Source of the DNA: Mycolicibacter hiberniae
GTDB taxonomy: Bacteria; Actinomycetota; Actinomycetes; Mycobacteriales; Mycobacteriaceae
NCBI RefSeq assembly: GCF_010729485.1
Contig: NZ_AP022609.1
Location: 248,001 to 312,000 of the forward strand
Reading direction: 5' to 3'
DNA: 64,000 nucleotides
The notes under the pieces were generated by a model. The model searched no databases. It saw only the letters and a program-made list of their open reading frames with translations, and had not been told where the DNA came from. The translations under genes and the position numbers were made by a program. Of the stretch, positions 35,411 to 42,066 are shown piece by piece (within the stretch, counting starts at the first letter, position 1; the number at the start of each line of letters is the position of its first letter).

Positions 35411-36460
35411 CTAGAGGACCCGGCTGGGCTGCTGCGCGAACGCGGCGAGCGCGGCGTTGCCGCTGATGTTCTCCGACTGCACGGCGTCCCACAGCTGCTG
35501 GTGGAAGCCGACCGAGACCGCGTCGCGGTTGCCGTCCTGGGCAGGAGCGGTCTCGCCGCCGGGGGCCGGAGCCTCCGGAGCGGGAGCCTCGGGGGCCGGA
35601 GCCTCAAATGCCGGAGCTTCGGGGGCCGGAGCCTCCGGGTTCCACCACGGCGCGGGGGGCGCCTCGGGGGCCGAGGGAACTCCTTCGGCGGCCGGAGCCG
35701 GAGCCTCGGGGGCCGGAGCCTCAAATGCCGGAGCTTCGGGGGCCGGAGCCTCAAATGCCGGAGCCTCGGGGGCGGGAGCCTCAAGTGCCGGAGCTTCGGG
35801 GGCGGGTGCCTCCGGGGCCGGGGCCTCGGGGGCCGGAGCCTCGAATGCGGGCGCTTCAGGTGCCGGGGCCTCGGGGGCGGGTGCCTCCGGTGCCGGCGGA
35901 ATCCAGCCCGCGGGCTCTACCGGTGCCGCGCCTTCGGCGGGTGCCGGTGCCTCGGGGGCCGGGGGAGCCCACCACGGCGCGGGCTCGGGGGCGGGCGGGG
36001 GTGCCAGCGGGTTGTCCAAGGCCACGGCCTCGCCGCTGAGCTCGGGGTTGTCGATCGGGGCGTCCGCCGGCGGTGCCACCGGAACTTCGCGCTGGCTTGC
36101 GCTGGACAGGCCGCGCCCGCAGACCGGCCAGGCGCCACGGCCCTGGGTGGCCAGAACGTGCTCGGCGATGGCGATCTGCTGCTCGCGGCTGGCCATGTGT
36201 GCCGAGGGGGCGTACTTGCCGCCGCCGTGGGAACTCCACGTGCTGGGCGAGAACTGCAGTCCGCCCTGGTAGCCGTTGCCGGTGTTGATGCTCCAGTTGT
36301 TGCCGGATTCGCAGCGGGCTACGTGCTCCCATTCATCATCGGTGGCTGCGCCGGCGGTTGCTGCGAGGGCGAGGCTGCCGCCACCGACCACGGCTCCGGT
36401 GAATGCGATTTTGGCGAAGTTGACGTGCGATTGGGTGGGCTTGCGATGCCGTCCACTCAT
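35411..36460 (-). CDS. rpfA: Resuscitation-promoting factor RpfA
   Basis: 349 residues. An N-terminal signal (about 1-39, ending TAGAA) is followed by a transglycosylase-like Rpf domain (41-117) with the catalytic glutamate E51 in RCESGNNW, GYQGGLQFSPSTW and a disulfide-type Cys pair. A long Pro/Ala/Glu tail follows, made of APEAPA/FEAPAPEAP repeats, then a conserved C-terminal segment (VGFHQQLWDAVQSENISGNA). Rpf enzymes cut peptidoglycan and wake dormant cells. The gene has a long leader with a c-di-AMP riboswitch and a Crp-like site, and lies between moaE and moaD as in M. tuberculosis (Rv0867c). Confidence 0.96.
   Translation of the reverse strand: MSGRHRKPTQSHVNFAKIAFTGAVVGGGSLALAATAGAATDDEWEHVARCESGNNWSINTGNGYQGGLQFSPSTWSSHGGGKYAPSAHMASREQQIAIAEHVLATQGRGAWPVCGRGLSSASQREVPVAPPADAPIDNPELSGEAVALDNPLAPPPAPEPAPWWAPPAPEAPAPAEGAAPVEPAGWIPPAPEAPAPEAPAPEAPAFEAPAPEAPAPEAPAPEAPALEAPAPEAPAFEAPAPEAPAFEAPAPEAPAPAAEGVPSAPEAPPAPWWNPEAPAPEAPAFEAPAPEAPAPEAPAPGGETAPAQDGNRDAVSVGFHQQLWDAVQSENISGNAALAAFAQQPSRVL
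35568..35900. repeat. Degenerate 15-bp tandem repeats inside rpfA
   Basis: The plus strand shows many imperfect copies of a 15-base unit (GGAGCCTCGGGGGCC and variants such as GGAGCCTCAAATGCC), coding on the minus strand for APEAP / FEAPA units. Copy number is likely to vary between strains because the units are near-identical at DNA level. Confidence 0.75.
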
Positions 36461-36480
36461 ACGGTGGTGAATTCCTCTCT

Positions 36481-36607
36481 GTCTACGCCTGCGAGGTCAG
36501 CGTCGGGTTCGGGCAGGGGGGCTGCCCGGCCGGGACGCGCCGTTGGCACATCGCCGGCTTCACCTCTAGAGGCCTGTCATGGCCTCAGGGCCGCACTCGG
36601 CGGACCC
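36481..36607 (-). ncRNA. ydaO-type c-di-AMP riboswitch in the rpfA leader
   Basis: Read on the minus strand, the 5' end GTCCGCCGAGTGCGG and the 3' end GACCTCGCAGGCGTAGAC pair to give P1 (CGCC/GGCG) and P2 (TGCG/CGCA). The internal GAGGTGAAGCC and ACCCGACGCTGACC match the conserved ydaO segments (GGGGUUAAUC; ACCCGACAGCUAACU in studied members). It ends about 10 bases before the AGAGGA ribosome site, so it can influence translation or elongation. Actinobacterial rpfA genes are established ydaO-riboswitch targets. Confidence 0.8.
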
Positions 36608-36817
36608 ATCGGGTCCCTCGTCTTCATCCATCAGGTATTTGTGGTTTTCCTCGCCCGCTGGATGAAGCTCGGCGCTACGGGTGAGGAAAGGCGGATCGAA
36701 CGGAAGATTTTTCGATACACCCGGGAAGCACCGTATCGGGTCTCTTGCCTTGAGTCACCCTTGGCGCGTCCCGGCGTTTTCATCGCTGTTTCTTCTCATA
36801 ACGCCAGGAACCGGCCC

Positions 36818-36848
36818 TATTTACGCAGGTCAGAGGCACCGCAATCAA
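36818..36848 (-). promoter_or_regulatory. Probable rpfA promoter
   Basis: On the minus strand TTGATT (36843-36848) and TAAATA (36818-36823), 19 bases apart, lie about 30 bases downstream of the Crp-like site. The leader from here to the rpfA start would be about 350 bases and carries the riboswitch. Confidence 0.4.
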
Positions 36849-36877
36849 GCCGTTGTCGACCCGTGATCAATTCGTTA

Positions 36878-36893
36878 TGTGACGTAGATCATG
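36878..36893. promoter_or_regulatory. Crp-like binding site upstream of rpfA
   Basis: TGTGA-CGTAGA-TCATG matches the Crp consensus TGTGA-N6-TCACA at eight of ten positions. It lies just downstream of the moaD stop and upstream of the probable rpfA promoter. In M. tuberculosis rpfA is a known target of Crp (Rv3676). Confidence 0.6.
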
Positions 36894-36895
36894 TT

Positions 36896-37192
36896 TTAGC
36901 CGCCGGCGAACGGCGGCAGGACGTCGACGGTTTCGCCGGGGCGCAACGCGGCTTGGTGGTCACGCACGGCGACGCCGTCGCGCAGATAGGAGCAGCGGCT
37001 CAACACGGCCGCCAGTCGCTCATCGCGGCCGGAAAGCGTCTCGGCCAGGCCCGCCACCCCCGCGCCGCGGGGCACGCTGACGGTCTCGGATTCGGCCCCG
37101 GCGGCCGCCCGGGCCGCGGCGAAGTAGCGCACCGTCACCGCGACGCTGTCCATGGGTCCTCCGGTCTGAGTGCTCGCTGCGGTCTCGGTCAT
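36896..37192 (-). CDS. moaD: Molybdopterin synthase sulfur carrier subunit MoaD
   Basis: 98 residues, ubiquitin-like, ending in the required Gly-Gly (LPPFAGG) that becomes a thiocarboxylate. The core VAVTVRYFAAARAAAG and RPGETVDVLPPFAGG are typical of MoaD. ATG 37192 starts 3 bases after the moaA stop; an internal ATG (before DSVAVTVRYF) would give a length closer to the family norm. It forms the synthase with MoaE (34917). Confidence 0.92.
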   Translation of the reverse strand: MTETAASTQTGGPMDSVAVTVRYFAAARAAAGAESETVSVPRGAGVAGLAETLSGRDERLAAVLSRCSYLRDGVAVRDHQAALRPGETVDVLPPFAGG

Positions 37193-37195
37193 CGT

Positions 37196-38329
37196 TCAGC
37201 CCCCGATCGCGCTCATCGGCCGGTCCGGCTGGATGAAGTTCGGGTCGTTGATGCCGTGGCCGGCCTTCTTGAGCCACATCGCGGCACGCCACGCCTGCTC
37301 GATGGCGTCGTCGTCCGCCCCGCTGCGCAGCAGGGCGCGCAGGTCGGACTCGTCCGTGGCGAACAGGCAGTTGCGGATCTGGCCGTCGGCGGTGAGCCGG
37401 GTCCGGTCGCAGCTGCCGCAGAACGGGCGTGACACCGAGGCGATGATTCCGAACGTGCCCGCGGGAGTGTCCGGGCCTTCCTGGACCTGCCACAGCTCGG
37501 CAGGCGCGGATCCGCGCGGCTTGGCGTCGCGGCGCAGCGCGAAGCGCGCCCCCACCGCCTCCAGAACCTGGTCGACGTCGAGTCCGGCGTCGCGGGTCCA
37601 GCGGTGGTCGGCGTCCAGCGGCATCATTTCGATGACCCGCAGCTGGTAGCCGTGCTGCAGGCAGAAGTGCAGCAGGTTGACGATGTCGTCACCGGTGATC
37701 TTGGGGTCCAGGACGGCATTGACCTTGATGGGTGTCATGCCGGCCCGGGCGGCCGCGTCGAGCCCGGCGAGCACGTGGGGCAGGCGGTCGCGGCGCGTGA
37801 TCTCGGCGAAGTGGGCGCGATCGACGGTGTCCAGCGACACGTTGATCCGGTCCAGGCCGGCCGCCACCAGGGCGCCGGCGCGCCGGGCCAGACCCAGGCC
37901 GTTGGTGGTCAGGGCGATCTCGGGGCGCGGCCGTAGTGCTGCGGCGCCGGCCACCACGCTTTCGAGGTGCCGGGCAAGCAGCGGTTCGCCGCCGGTGAAC
38001 CGGATGTCGGTGATGCCCAGCCGGGTGACGCCGATCCGCATCAGCCGGATCAGCTCGGCGTCGGACAGCAGGTGGGTGCTGGGGATCCAGTCCAGCCCTT
38101 CGGCGGGCATGCAGTAAGTGCAGCGCAGGTTGCAGCGGTCGGTCAGCGATATCCGCAAGTCGGTGTGGACGCGGCCGAAGGAGTCCACCAACGGTCCGGA
38201 GGTGGGCATCGCGGTGGCGGCGGCGCGTTGCACGGCCTGGTCGAAAGCCTTTCGGGTGACTGCGTCCGGGTGTGCCTCGGCCGCCACCTGCCCTGGCGGG
38301 GTGCGTCGATCCCGTTGCCTCAACGTCAT
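37196..38329 (-). CDS. moaA: GTP 3',8-cyclase MoaA
   Basis: 377-residue radical SAM enzyme that starts molybdenum cofactor synthesis from GTP. The N-terminal cluster cysteines are C66, C70 and C73 in CNLRCTYC. The SAM region GGEP follows (RFTGGEPLL), and the second 4Fe-4S cluster cysteines are in FCGSCDRTRLTADGQIRNC. It ends in Gly-Gly, needed for activity in MoaA. The first 40 residues are poorly conserved, so the start may be later. Corresponds to moaA2 (Rv0869c); moaD follows after 3 bases. Confidence 0.94.
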   Translation of the reverse strand: MTLRQRDRRTPPGQVAAEAHPDAVTRKAFDQAVQRAAATAMPTSGPLVDSFGRVHTDLRISLTDRCNLRCTYCMPAEGLDWIPSTHLLSDAELIRLMRIGVTRLGITDIRFTGGEPLLARHLESVVAGAAALRPRPEIALTTNGLGLARRAGALVAAGLDRINVSLDTVDRAHFAEITRRDRLPHVLAGLDAAARAGMTPIKVNAVLDPKITGDDIVNLLHFCLQHGYQLRVIEMMPLDADHRWTRDAGLDVDQVLEAVGARFALRRDAKPRGSAPAELWQVQEGPDTPAGTFGIIASVSRPFCGSCDRTRLTADGQIRNCLFATDESDLRALLRSGADDDAIEQAWRAAMWLKKAGHGINDPNFIQPDRPMSAIGG

Positions 38330-38453
38330 GTCCGTATCCGATTCCGTCGGCCGGAGAGCGGCCGGATCGATTTCGGCGCGCGGTCCAGATCTCGTTCAGC
38401 GCCTTGGTCAGCCTACCGAGTAAACCTGGGTGTTTTGTGGGTCGCGGTCCGAG

Positions 38454-38459
38454 TAAGAT
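38454..38459 (+). promoter_or_regulatory. -10 element TAAGAT of the cold-shock gene
   Basis: TAAGAT would give a leader of about 75 bases before GTG 38543, in keeping with cold-shock genes that have a structured leader. No good -35 is seen. Confidence 0.35.
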
Positions 38460-38542
38460 CGGCTGCTGACGCGTCCTGCGCAGGCGGGACGCTTCCTTTA
38501 TGTCCTTGAGTCCGTGATCAGCAAGACAAGCAGGTGAGACCA

Positions 38543-38953
38543 GTGCCGACCGGCAAGGTGAAGTGGTACGACGCCGAGAAGGGCTTCGGCTTCCTGTCCC
38601 AGGAAGAAGGTGAGGACGTCTACGTCCGTGCCTCGGCCCTGCCAGCCGGTGTGGAGGGTCTCAAGGCGGGTCAGCGGGTGGAGTTCGGCGTCGCGGCCGG
38701 CCGCCGCGGCCCGCAGGCGCTGACGGTGAAGCTGATCGACCCGCCGCCGACCCTGTCCCGGAATCGCCGCGAGGCGGCTCCGGCCGAGCACCGGCACACC
38801 CCCGACGAGCTGCACGGCATGGTCGAGGACATGATCACCCTGCTGGAAGGCACGGTGCAGCCCGAGCTGCGCAAGGGGCGCTACCCGGACCGTAAGACCG
38901 CACGGCAGATCTCCGAGGTGGTCAAGGCCGTGGCCCGCGAGCTCGACGCCTGA
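38543..38953 (+). CDS. cspB: Cold-shock domain protein CspB-like
   Basis: 136 residues. The first 66 form a cold-shock domain with RNP motifs: [17 protein letters not shown] and DVYVRASAL. The C-terminal half ([44 protein letters not shown]) is the conserved extension of the Rv0871 group and is probably helical. I use GTG 38543, which gives the family N terminus [11 protein letters not shown] 38534 would add three residues. It likely binds single-stranded RNA or DNA. Divergent from moaA. Confidence 0.92.
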   Translation: MPTGKVKWYDAEKGFGFLSQEEGEDVYVRASALPAGVEGLKAGQRVEFGVAAGRRGPQALTVKLIDPPPTLSRNRREAAPAEHRHTPDELHGMVEDMITLLEGTVQPELRKGRYPDRKTARQISEVVKAVARELDA

Positions 38954-39022
38954 GCTCAGCGGGCCGCGGATCTGCCGCGGCCAACCTGTTGTGTCGGTGC
39001 GGTCGGCCCGGTTTCGGCAAAC

Positions 39023-39033
39023 TGGTCTGACCA
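39023..39033. promoter_or_regulatory. FadR-type operator TGGTCTGACCA
   Basis: TGGT-CTG-ACCA fits the GntR/FadR half-site rule (TNGTNNNACNA) and the extended CTGGTCTGACC is nearly the E. coli FadR site. A wider inverted repeat, GGTCTG-N5-CAGACC, overlaps it. It sits 26 bases upstream of the -10 of the gntR gene at 39072. Confidence 0.7.
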
Positions 39034-39058
39034 CCAGACCTCCGGCCAATGAAGGTGC

Positions 39059-39064
39059 TAGTGT
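39059..39064 (+). promoter_or_regulatory. -10 element TAGTGT of the fadR-like gene
   Basis: TAGTGT ends 7 bases before GTG 39072, predicting a leaderless transcript downstream of the FadR-type operator. Confidence 0.5.
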
Positions 39065-39071
39065 CCGGGCT

Positions 39072-39794
39072 GTGAGCCTGCAGCCGATCGCCCGCCAGTC
39101 GATCCCCGACGAGATCTTCGCCCAGCTTGCCGGGCAGGTGCTCTCCGGCGACCGGACGCCCGGCGAGACCCTGCCCAGCGAGCGGACCCTGTCCGAGGCG
39201 CTCGGCGTCTCGCGGGCCGCCGTCCGGGAAGCGCTGGGCCGGCTGGACCGCGCGCGCCTCATCCAGGTCCGTCAGGGCGAGTCGACCGTGGTCCGCGACT
39301 TTCGTGCCGAGGCCGGCTTCGATGTCCTGCCGCTGCTGCTGGTGCACGGCGGCGACGTCGACCGGGACACCTTGGCCAGCGTGATCGAGGCCCGCGCCGT
39401 GATCGGCCCCCAAGTGGCCGCCCTGGCGGCGGCGCGCGTCACCGACGACGCTCGCCTACGTCTGCGGGCCGCAGTCGATGAGTTGGCAGCCGAACCCGAC
39501 CCCCTGCGCCGAATGTGGCAGGCTCTCGGCTTCTGGGAAATCATCGTCGAGGGCGCCGAATCCATTGCGTTCCGGCTGCTTTTCAACACGTTGCGGCAGG
39601 TCTACATCCCCGCCCTCGATGTGCTCGTCAATGTGATGGCCGCTGAGGTCGGCGATATTGCGCACTATCGGTCGCTCGCCGAGGCGATTGCCGCCGGGGA
39701 CCAGGACGACGCCCGGGGGATCGCACAACAGCTGCTCGCACTGGGCAGCGCCGCGTTCGCCGAACTCACCGCCCAGCTGGAGGGCCCGCGATGA
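39072..39794 (+). CDS. GntR/FadR-family transcriptional regulator
   Basis: 240 residues. Winged helix at the N terminus (IFAQLAGQVLSGDRTPGETLPSERTLSEALGVSRAAVREALGRLDRARLIQVRQG), then an all-helical FadR/FCD-type ligand domain (LASVIEARAVIGPQVAALAAAR; FWEIIVEGAES). GTG 39072 is leaderless behind TAGTGT. The FadR operator at 39023-39033 implies autoregulation. Its stop overlaps the desaturase-like gene (ATGA), which is therefore a direct member of its regulon. The ligand may be a long-chain acyl-CoA, by analogy with FadR. Confidence 0.88.
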   Translation: MSLQPIARQSIPDEIFAQLAGQVLSGDRTPGETLPSERTLSEALGVSRAAVREALGRLDRARLIQVRQGESTVVRDFRAEAGFDVLPLLLVHGGDVDRDTLASVIEARAVIGPQVAALAAARVTDDARLRLRAAVDELAAEPDPLRRMWQALGFWEIIVEGAESIAFRLLFNTLRQVYIPALDVLVNVMAAEVGDIAHYRSLAEAIAAGDQDDARGIAQQLLALGSAAFAELTAQLEGPR

Positions 39795-40444
39795 CCCGCA
39801 AGCAACAGGGCCTGCCGCAGGCATTCGCCGAGTTCATCCGGCACCCGACTCCCTGGATGCTCGTCACCTGGGCCGCAGCCCTACTGGCGGCGCGCCTGGC
39901 TGTGGGCGGCTGGTCGATCGTCGATACGGCTATTGCCGTTGCGCTGGTCGCTTTTTCGCCTCTCGGCGAATGGTTGATCCATACCGGCATCCTGCACTGG
40001 CGGCCGCGCACGCTGGCCGGTGTCACATTCGACTCGCGCCTGGCCCGCGACCATCGCCGGCATCACCGCGACCCCCGCGACATTCCGCTGATCTTCATCC
40101 CGTGGCCCAGCCTGATCGTGATCATCGCCGGTTTGACACCCATGGCGTTCATCGCCTTGGGCAACCCCGGAAAAGGGCTGACATTCGCCTTGACCATCGC
40201 AACGTTCCTGGTGTTCTACGAGTGGATTCACTACCTGGTGCACACCGACTACAAACCCCGCCACGCGATCTACCGTGGGGTCTGGCGCAATCACCGGTAT
40301 CACCACTTCAAGAACGAGCGGTACTGGTTCACTGTGACAACCGCCGGCACCGCCGACCGGCTGCTGGGCACCTACCCGGACCCGCGCGAGGTGCCCTCGT
40401 CGCCGACAGTGCGAAACCTGCACGCGCCGACGGCAACCGGCTGA
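39791..40444 (+). CDS. Sterol desaturase / fatty acid hydroxylase family membrane enzyme
   Basis: 217 residues with about four transmembrane helices and the diiron histidine clusters of the fatty-acid hydroxylase superfamily: HTGILHW, DHRRHHRD, HYLVHTDY and HRYHHFKNERYWF. It probably hydroxylates or desaturates a lipid in the membrane. It overlaps the fadR-like gene by 4 bases (ATGA), which suggests expression in step with fatty acid supply. Carotenoid hydroxylase (CrtZ-like) is an alternative in the same superfamily. Confidence 0.85.
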   Translation: MTRKQQGLPQAFAEFIRHPTPWMLVTWAAALLAARLAVGGWSIVDTAIAVALVAFSPLGEWLIHTGILHWRPRTLAGVTFDSRLARDHRRHHRDPRDIPLIFIPWPSLIVIIAGLTPMAFIALGNPGKGLTFALTIATFLVFYEWIHYLVHTDYKPRHAIYRGVWRNHRYHHFKNERYWFTVTTAGTADRLLGTYPDPREVPSSPTVRNLHAPTATG

Positions 40445-40492
40445 CCTCCGTAGCGGCCGCAGCAGGTGGCCGGCCATGGCACTCTGGAAGGC

Positions 40493-41515
40493 ATGGCCAG
40501 CTACCTCGCCGGCGGCGATTTCATGCGCGACACCGCCTACATCTCCACCCGTATCACCGCCGATGGCCGTGACGGATATCCGGTAGAGCCGGGCCGGTAC
40601 CGGTTGGTCGTCGCGCGGGCCTGCCCGTGGGCCAATCGCGCGATCATCGTGCGGCGCCTGCTCGGCCTGGAAAGCGCCATCTCCATCGGGTTTTGCGGGC
40701 CCACGCACGATCAGCGCAGCTGGACCTTCGACCTGGACCCGGGTGGGGTTGACCCGGTCCTGGGGATACCGCGACTGCAAGACGCGTACTTCAGGCGCAT
40801 TCCGCACTATCCCAAGGGGATCACCGTCCCGGCGATGGTCGACGTGCCCACCGGTGCGGTGGTGACCAACGACTTCGCCCAGATGACTTTGGACTTCTCC
40901 ACCGAGTGGACGGCCTATCACCGGCCGGGGGCTCCGCAGCTGTATCCCGAATCGCTGCGCGACGAGATCGACGAGGTGGGCAAAAAGATCTACACCGAAA
41001 TCAACAACGGCGTGTACCGGTGCGGCTTCGCCGGCACCCAGGAGGCCTACGACGCCGCCTACGGCCGACTGTTCAGCGCGCTGGACTGGGTCAGCGAGCG
41101 ACTGGCCGGCCAGCGATATCTGGTGGGGGACACCATCACCGAGGCCGATGTCCGACTGTTCACCACGCTGGCTCGGTTCGACCCGGTCTACCACGGTCAT
41201 TTCAAGTGCAACCGGCAGAAGCTTTCCGAGATGCCGGTGCTGTGGGCCTATGCCCGGGATCTGTTCCAGACGCCCGGGTTCGGCGACACCATCGACTTCG
41301 TCCAGATCAAACAGCACTACTACATCGTGCACGCCGACATCAATCCGTCGCAGATCGTTCCCGTCGGGCCGGATCTGGCTAATTGGCTGTCGCCGCATGG
41401 ACGAGAAGCATTGGGCGGCAGGCCGTTCGGGGACGGAACGCCGCCGGGTCCGGTGTCTGCCGCAGAGCGGGTGCCGGCCGGACACGGGACTGAACCGGCA
41501 AGCGCCGGCCGTTAG
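40493..41515 (+). CDS. Glutathionyl-hydroquinone reductase / Xi-class GST-like protein
   Basis: 340 residues of the Xi-class GST (YqjG/PcpF) family. The catalytic Cys lies in ARACPWANRAII, followed by the family block FCGPTHDQRSWTF and the helical C-terminal domain (TEINNGVYRCGFAGTQEAYDAAY, ITEADVRLFTTLARFDPVYHGHFKCN). These proteins strip thiols from conjugated quinols; in mycobacteria mycothiol would replace glutathione. I chose ATG 40493 with a CACTCT hexamer 7 bases upstream; GTG 40466 in frame is less likely. The last 40 residues are an extra Gly/Pro/Ala tail. Confidence 0.87.
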   Translation: MASYLAGGDFMRDTAYISTRITADGRDGYPVEPGRYRLVVARACPWANRAIIVRRLLGLESAISIGFCGPTHDQRSWTFDLDPGGVDPVLGIPRLQDAYFRRIPHYPKGITVPAMVDVPTGAVVTNDFAQMTLDFSTEWTAYHRPGAPQLYPESLRDEIDEVGKKIYTEINNGVYRCGFAGTQEAYDAAYGRLFSALDWVSERLAGQRYLVGDTITEADVRLFTTLARFDPVYHGHFKCNRQKLSEMPVLWAYARDLFQTPGFGDTIDFVQIKQHYYIVHADINPSQIVPVGPDLANWLSPHGREALGGRPFGDGTPPGPVSAAERVPAGHGTEPASAGR

Positions 41516-41549
41516 CGCGGCGCAGCCGGCGCCGGTAGGGGTATCGGCA

Positions 41550-42065
41550 TCAGCTCAGCGCCGGACGGCTCCAGCGCATCCCGACCGCCCATTCGGCGTG
41601 CGGCACCGCGAACTGTTCGCCGGTGCTGCTGTCCACCACCAGGGTGAGCAGCTGCACCACCAGGCCGCGCAGCGGGCCGCGCTGCGGGTCCACAGTGGGG
41701 ATGGTGACCGCAAGCGTGCTTCCCGGCGGATACATCCTGCCGGTGGATTCGTCCGGGTTGTCGTAGAGCCGCAACAACCGCCATGGCGCCCGGCCGATGG
41801 TGGTGTCCACCGACAGCTGCACCGGATGCCGCGAGTCGACCGGCAGGGTGGCCCGTTCCTCGGTCAGCAGGCACTCATCGAGGTCGAGCACGCTGCAGTA
41901 CAGGTACGGGCCGACCCGGCTGAGGTGCCCGTTGGAGAACACGCTGATCTGCGGCGGCGTCGGCTCCTCGGCCCGGGTGAACCACCAGGTGCCCAACCCG
42001 GCAAGCGTCGCGGCCACCACCGCCAGGACCGCCACCGCGACGACCGTCGAGCGCTTCACCTGCAC
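41550..42065 (-). CDS. DUF2771 exported protein (Rv0875c homologue)
   Basis: 171 residues with an N-terminal membrane anchor or signal (VVAVAVLAVVAATLAGLGTWWF). The outside domain contains VFSNGHLSRVGPYLYCSVLDLDECL, with a Cys pair that may form a disulfide, as in mycobacterial DUF2771 proteins. The start GTG 42065 is one base after the stop of the upstream MFS gene; a second GTG (residue 3) would be better spaced from AGGAG. Cotranscribed with the MFS gene as in Rv0876c-Rv0875c. Function unknown. Confidence 0.82.
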   Translation of the reverse strand: MQVKRSTVVAVAVLAVVAATLAGLGTWWFTRAEEPTPPQISVFSNGHLSRVGPYLYCSVLDLDECLLTEERATLPVDSRHPVQLSVDTTIGRAPWRLLRLYDNPDESTGRMYPPGSTLAVTIPTVDPQRGPLRGLVVQLLTLVVDSSTGEQFAVPHAEWAVGMRWSRPALS

Positions 42066-42066
42066 A

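Noticed and set aside
35568..35900. Possible CRISPR-like array
   Set aside because: Units are contiguous, 15 bases, without unique spacers, and code for the RpfA Pro/Ala linker.
34865..37432. 855-codon plus-strand frame across moaE, rpfA and moaD
   Set aside because: It crosses four genes with strong family evidence; its open state comes from the GC-rich rpfA repeats.
38330..38542. Molybdenum cofactor riboswitch upstream of moaA
   Set aside because: I could not find the conserved Moco-motif pairings; the region is explained by two divergent promoters.
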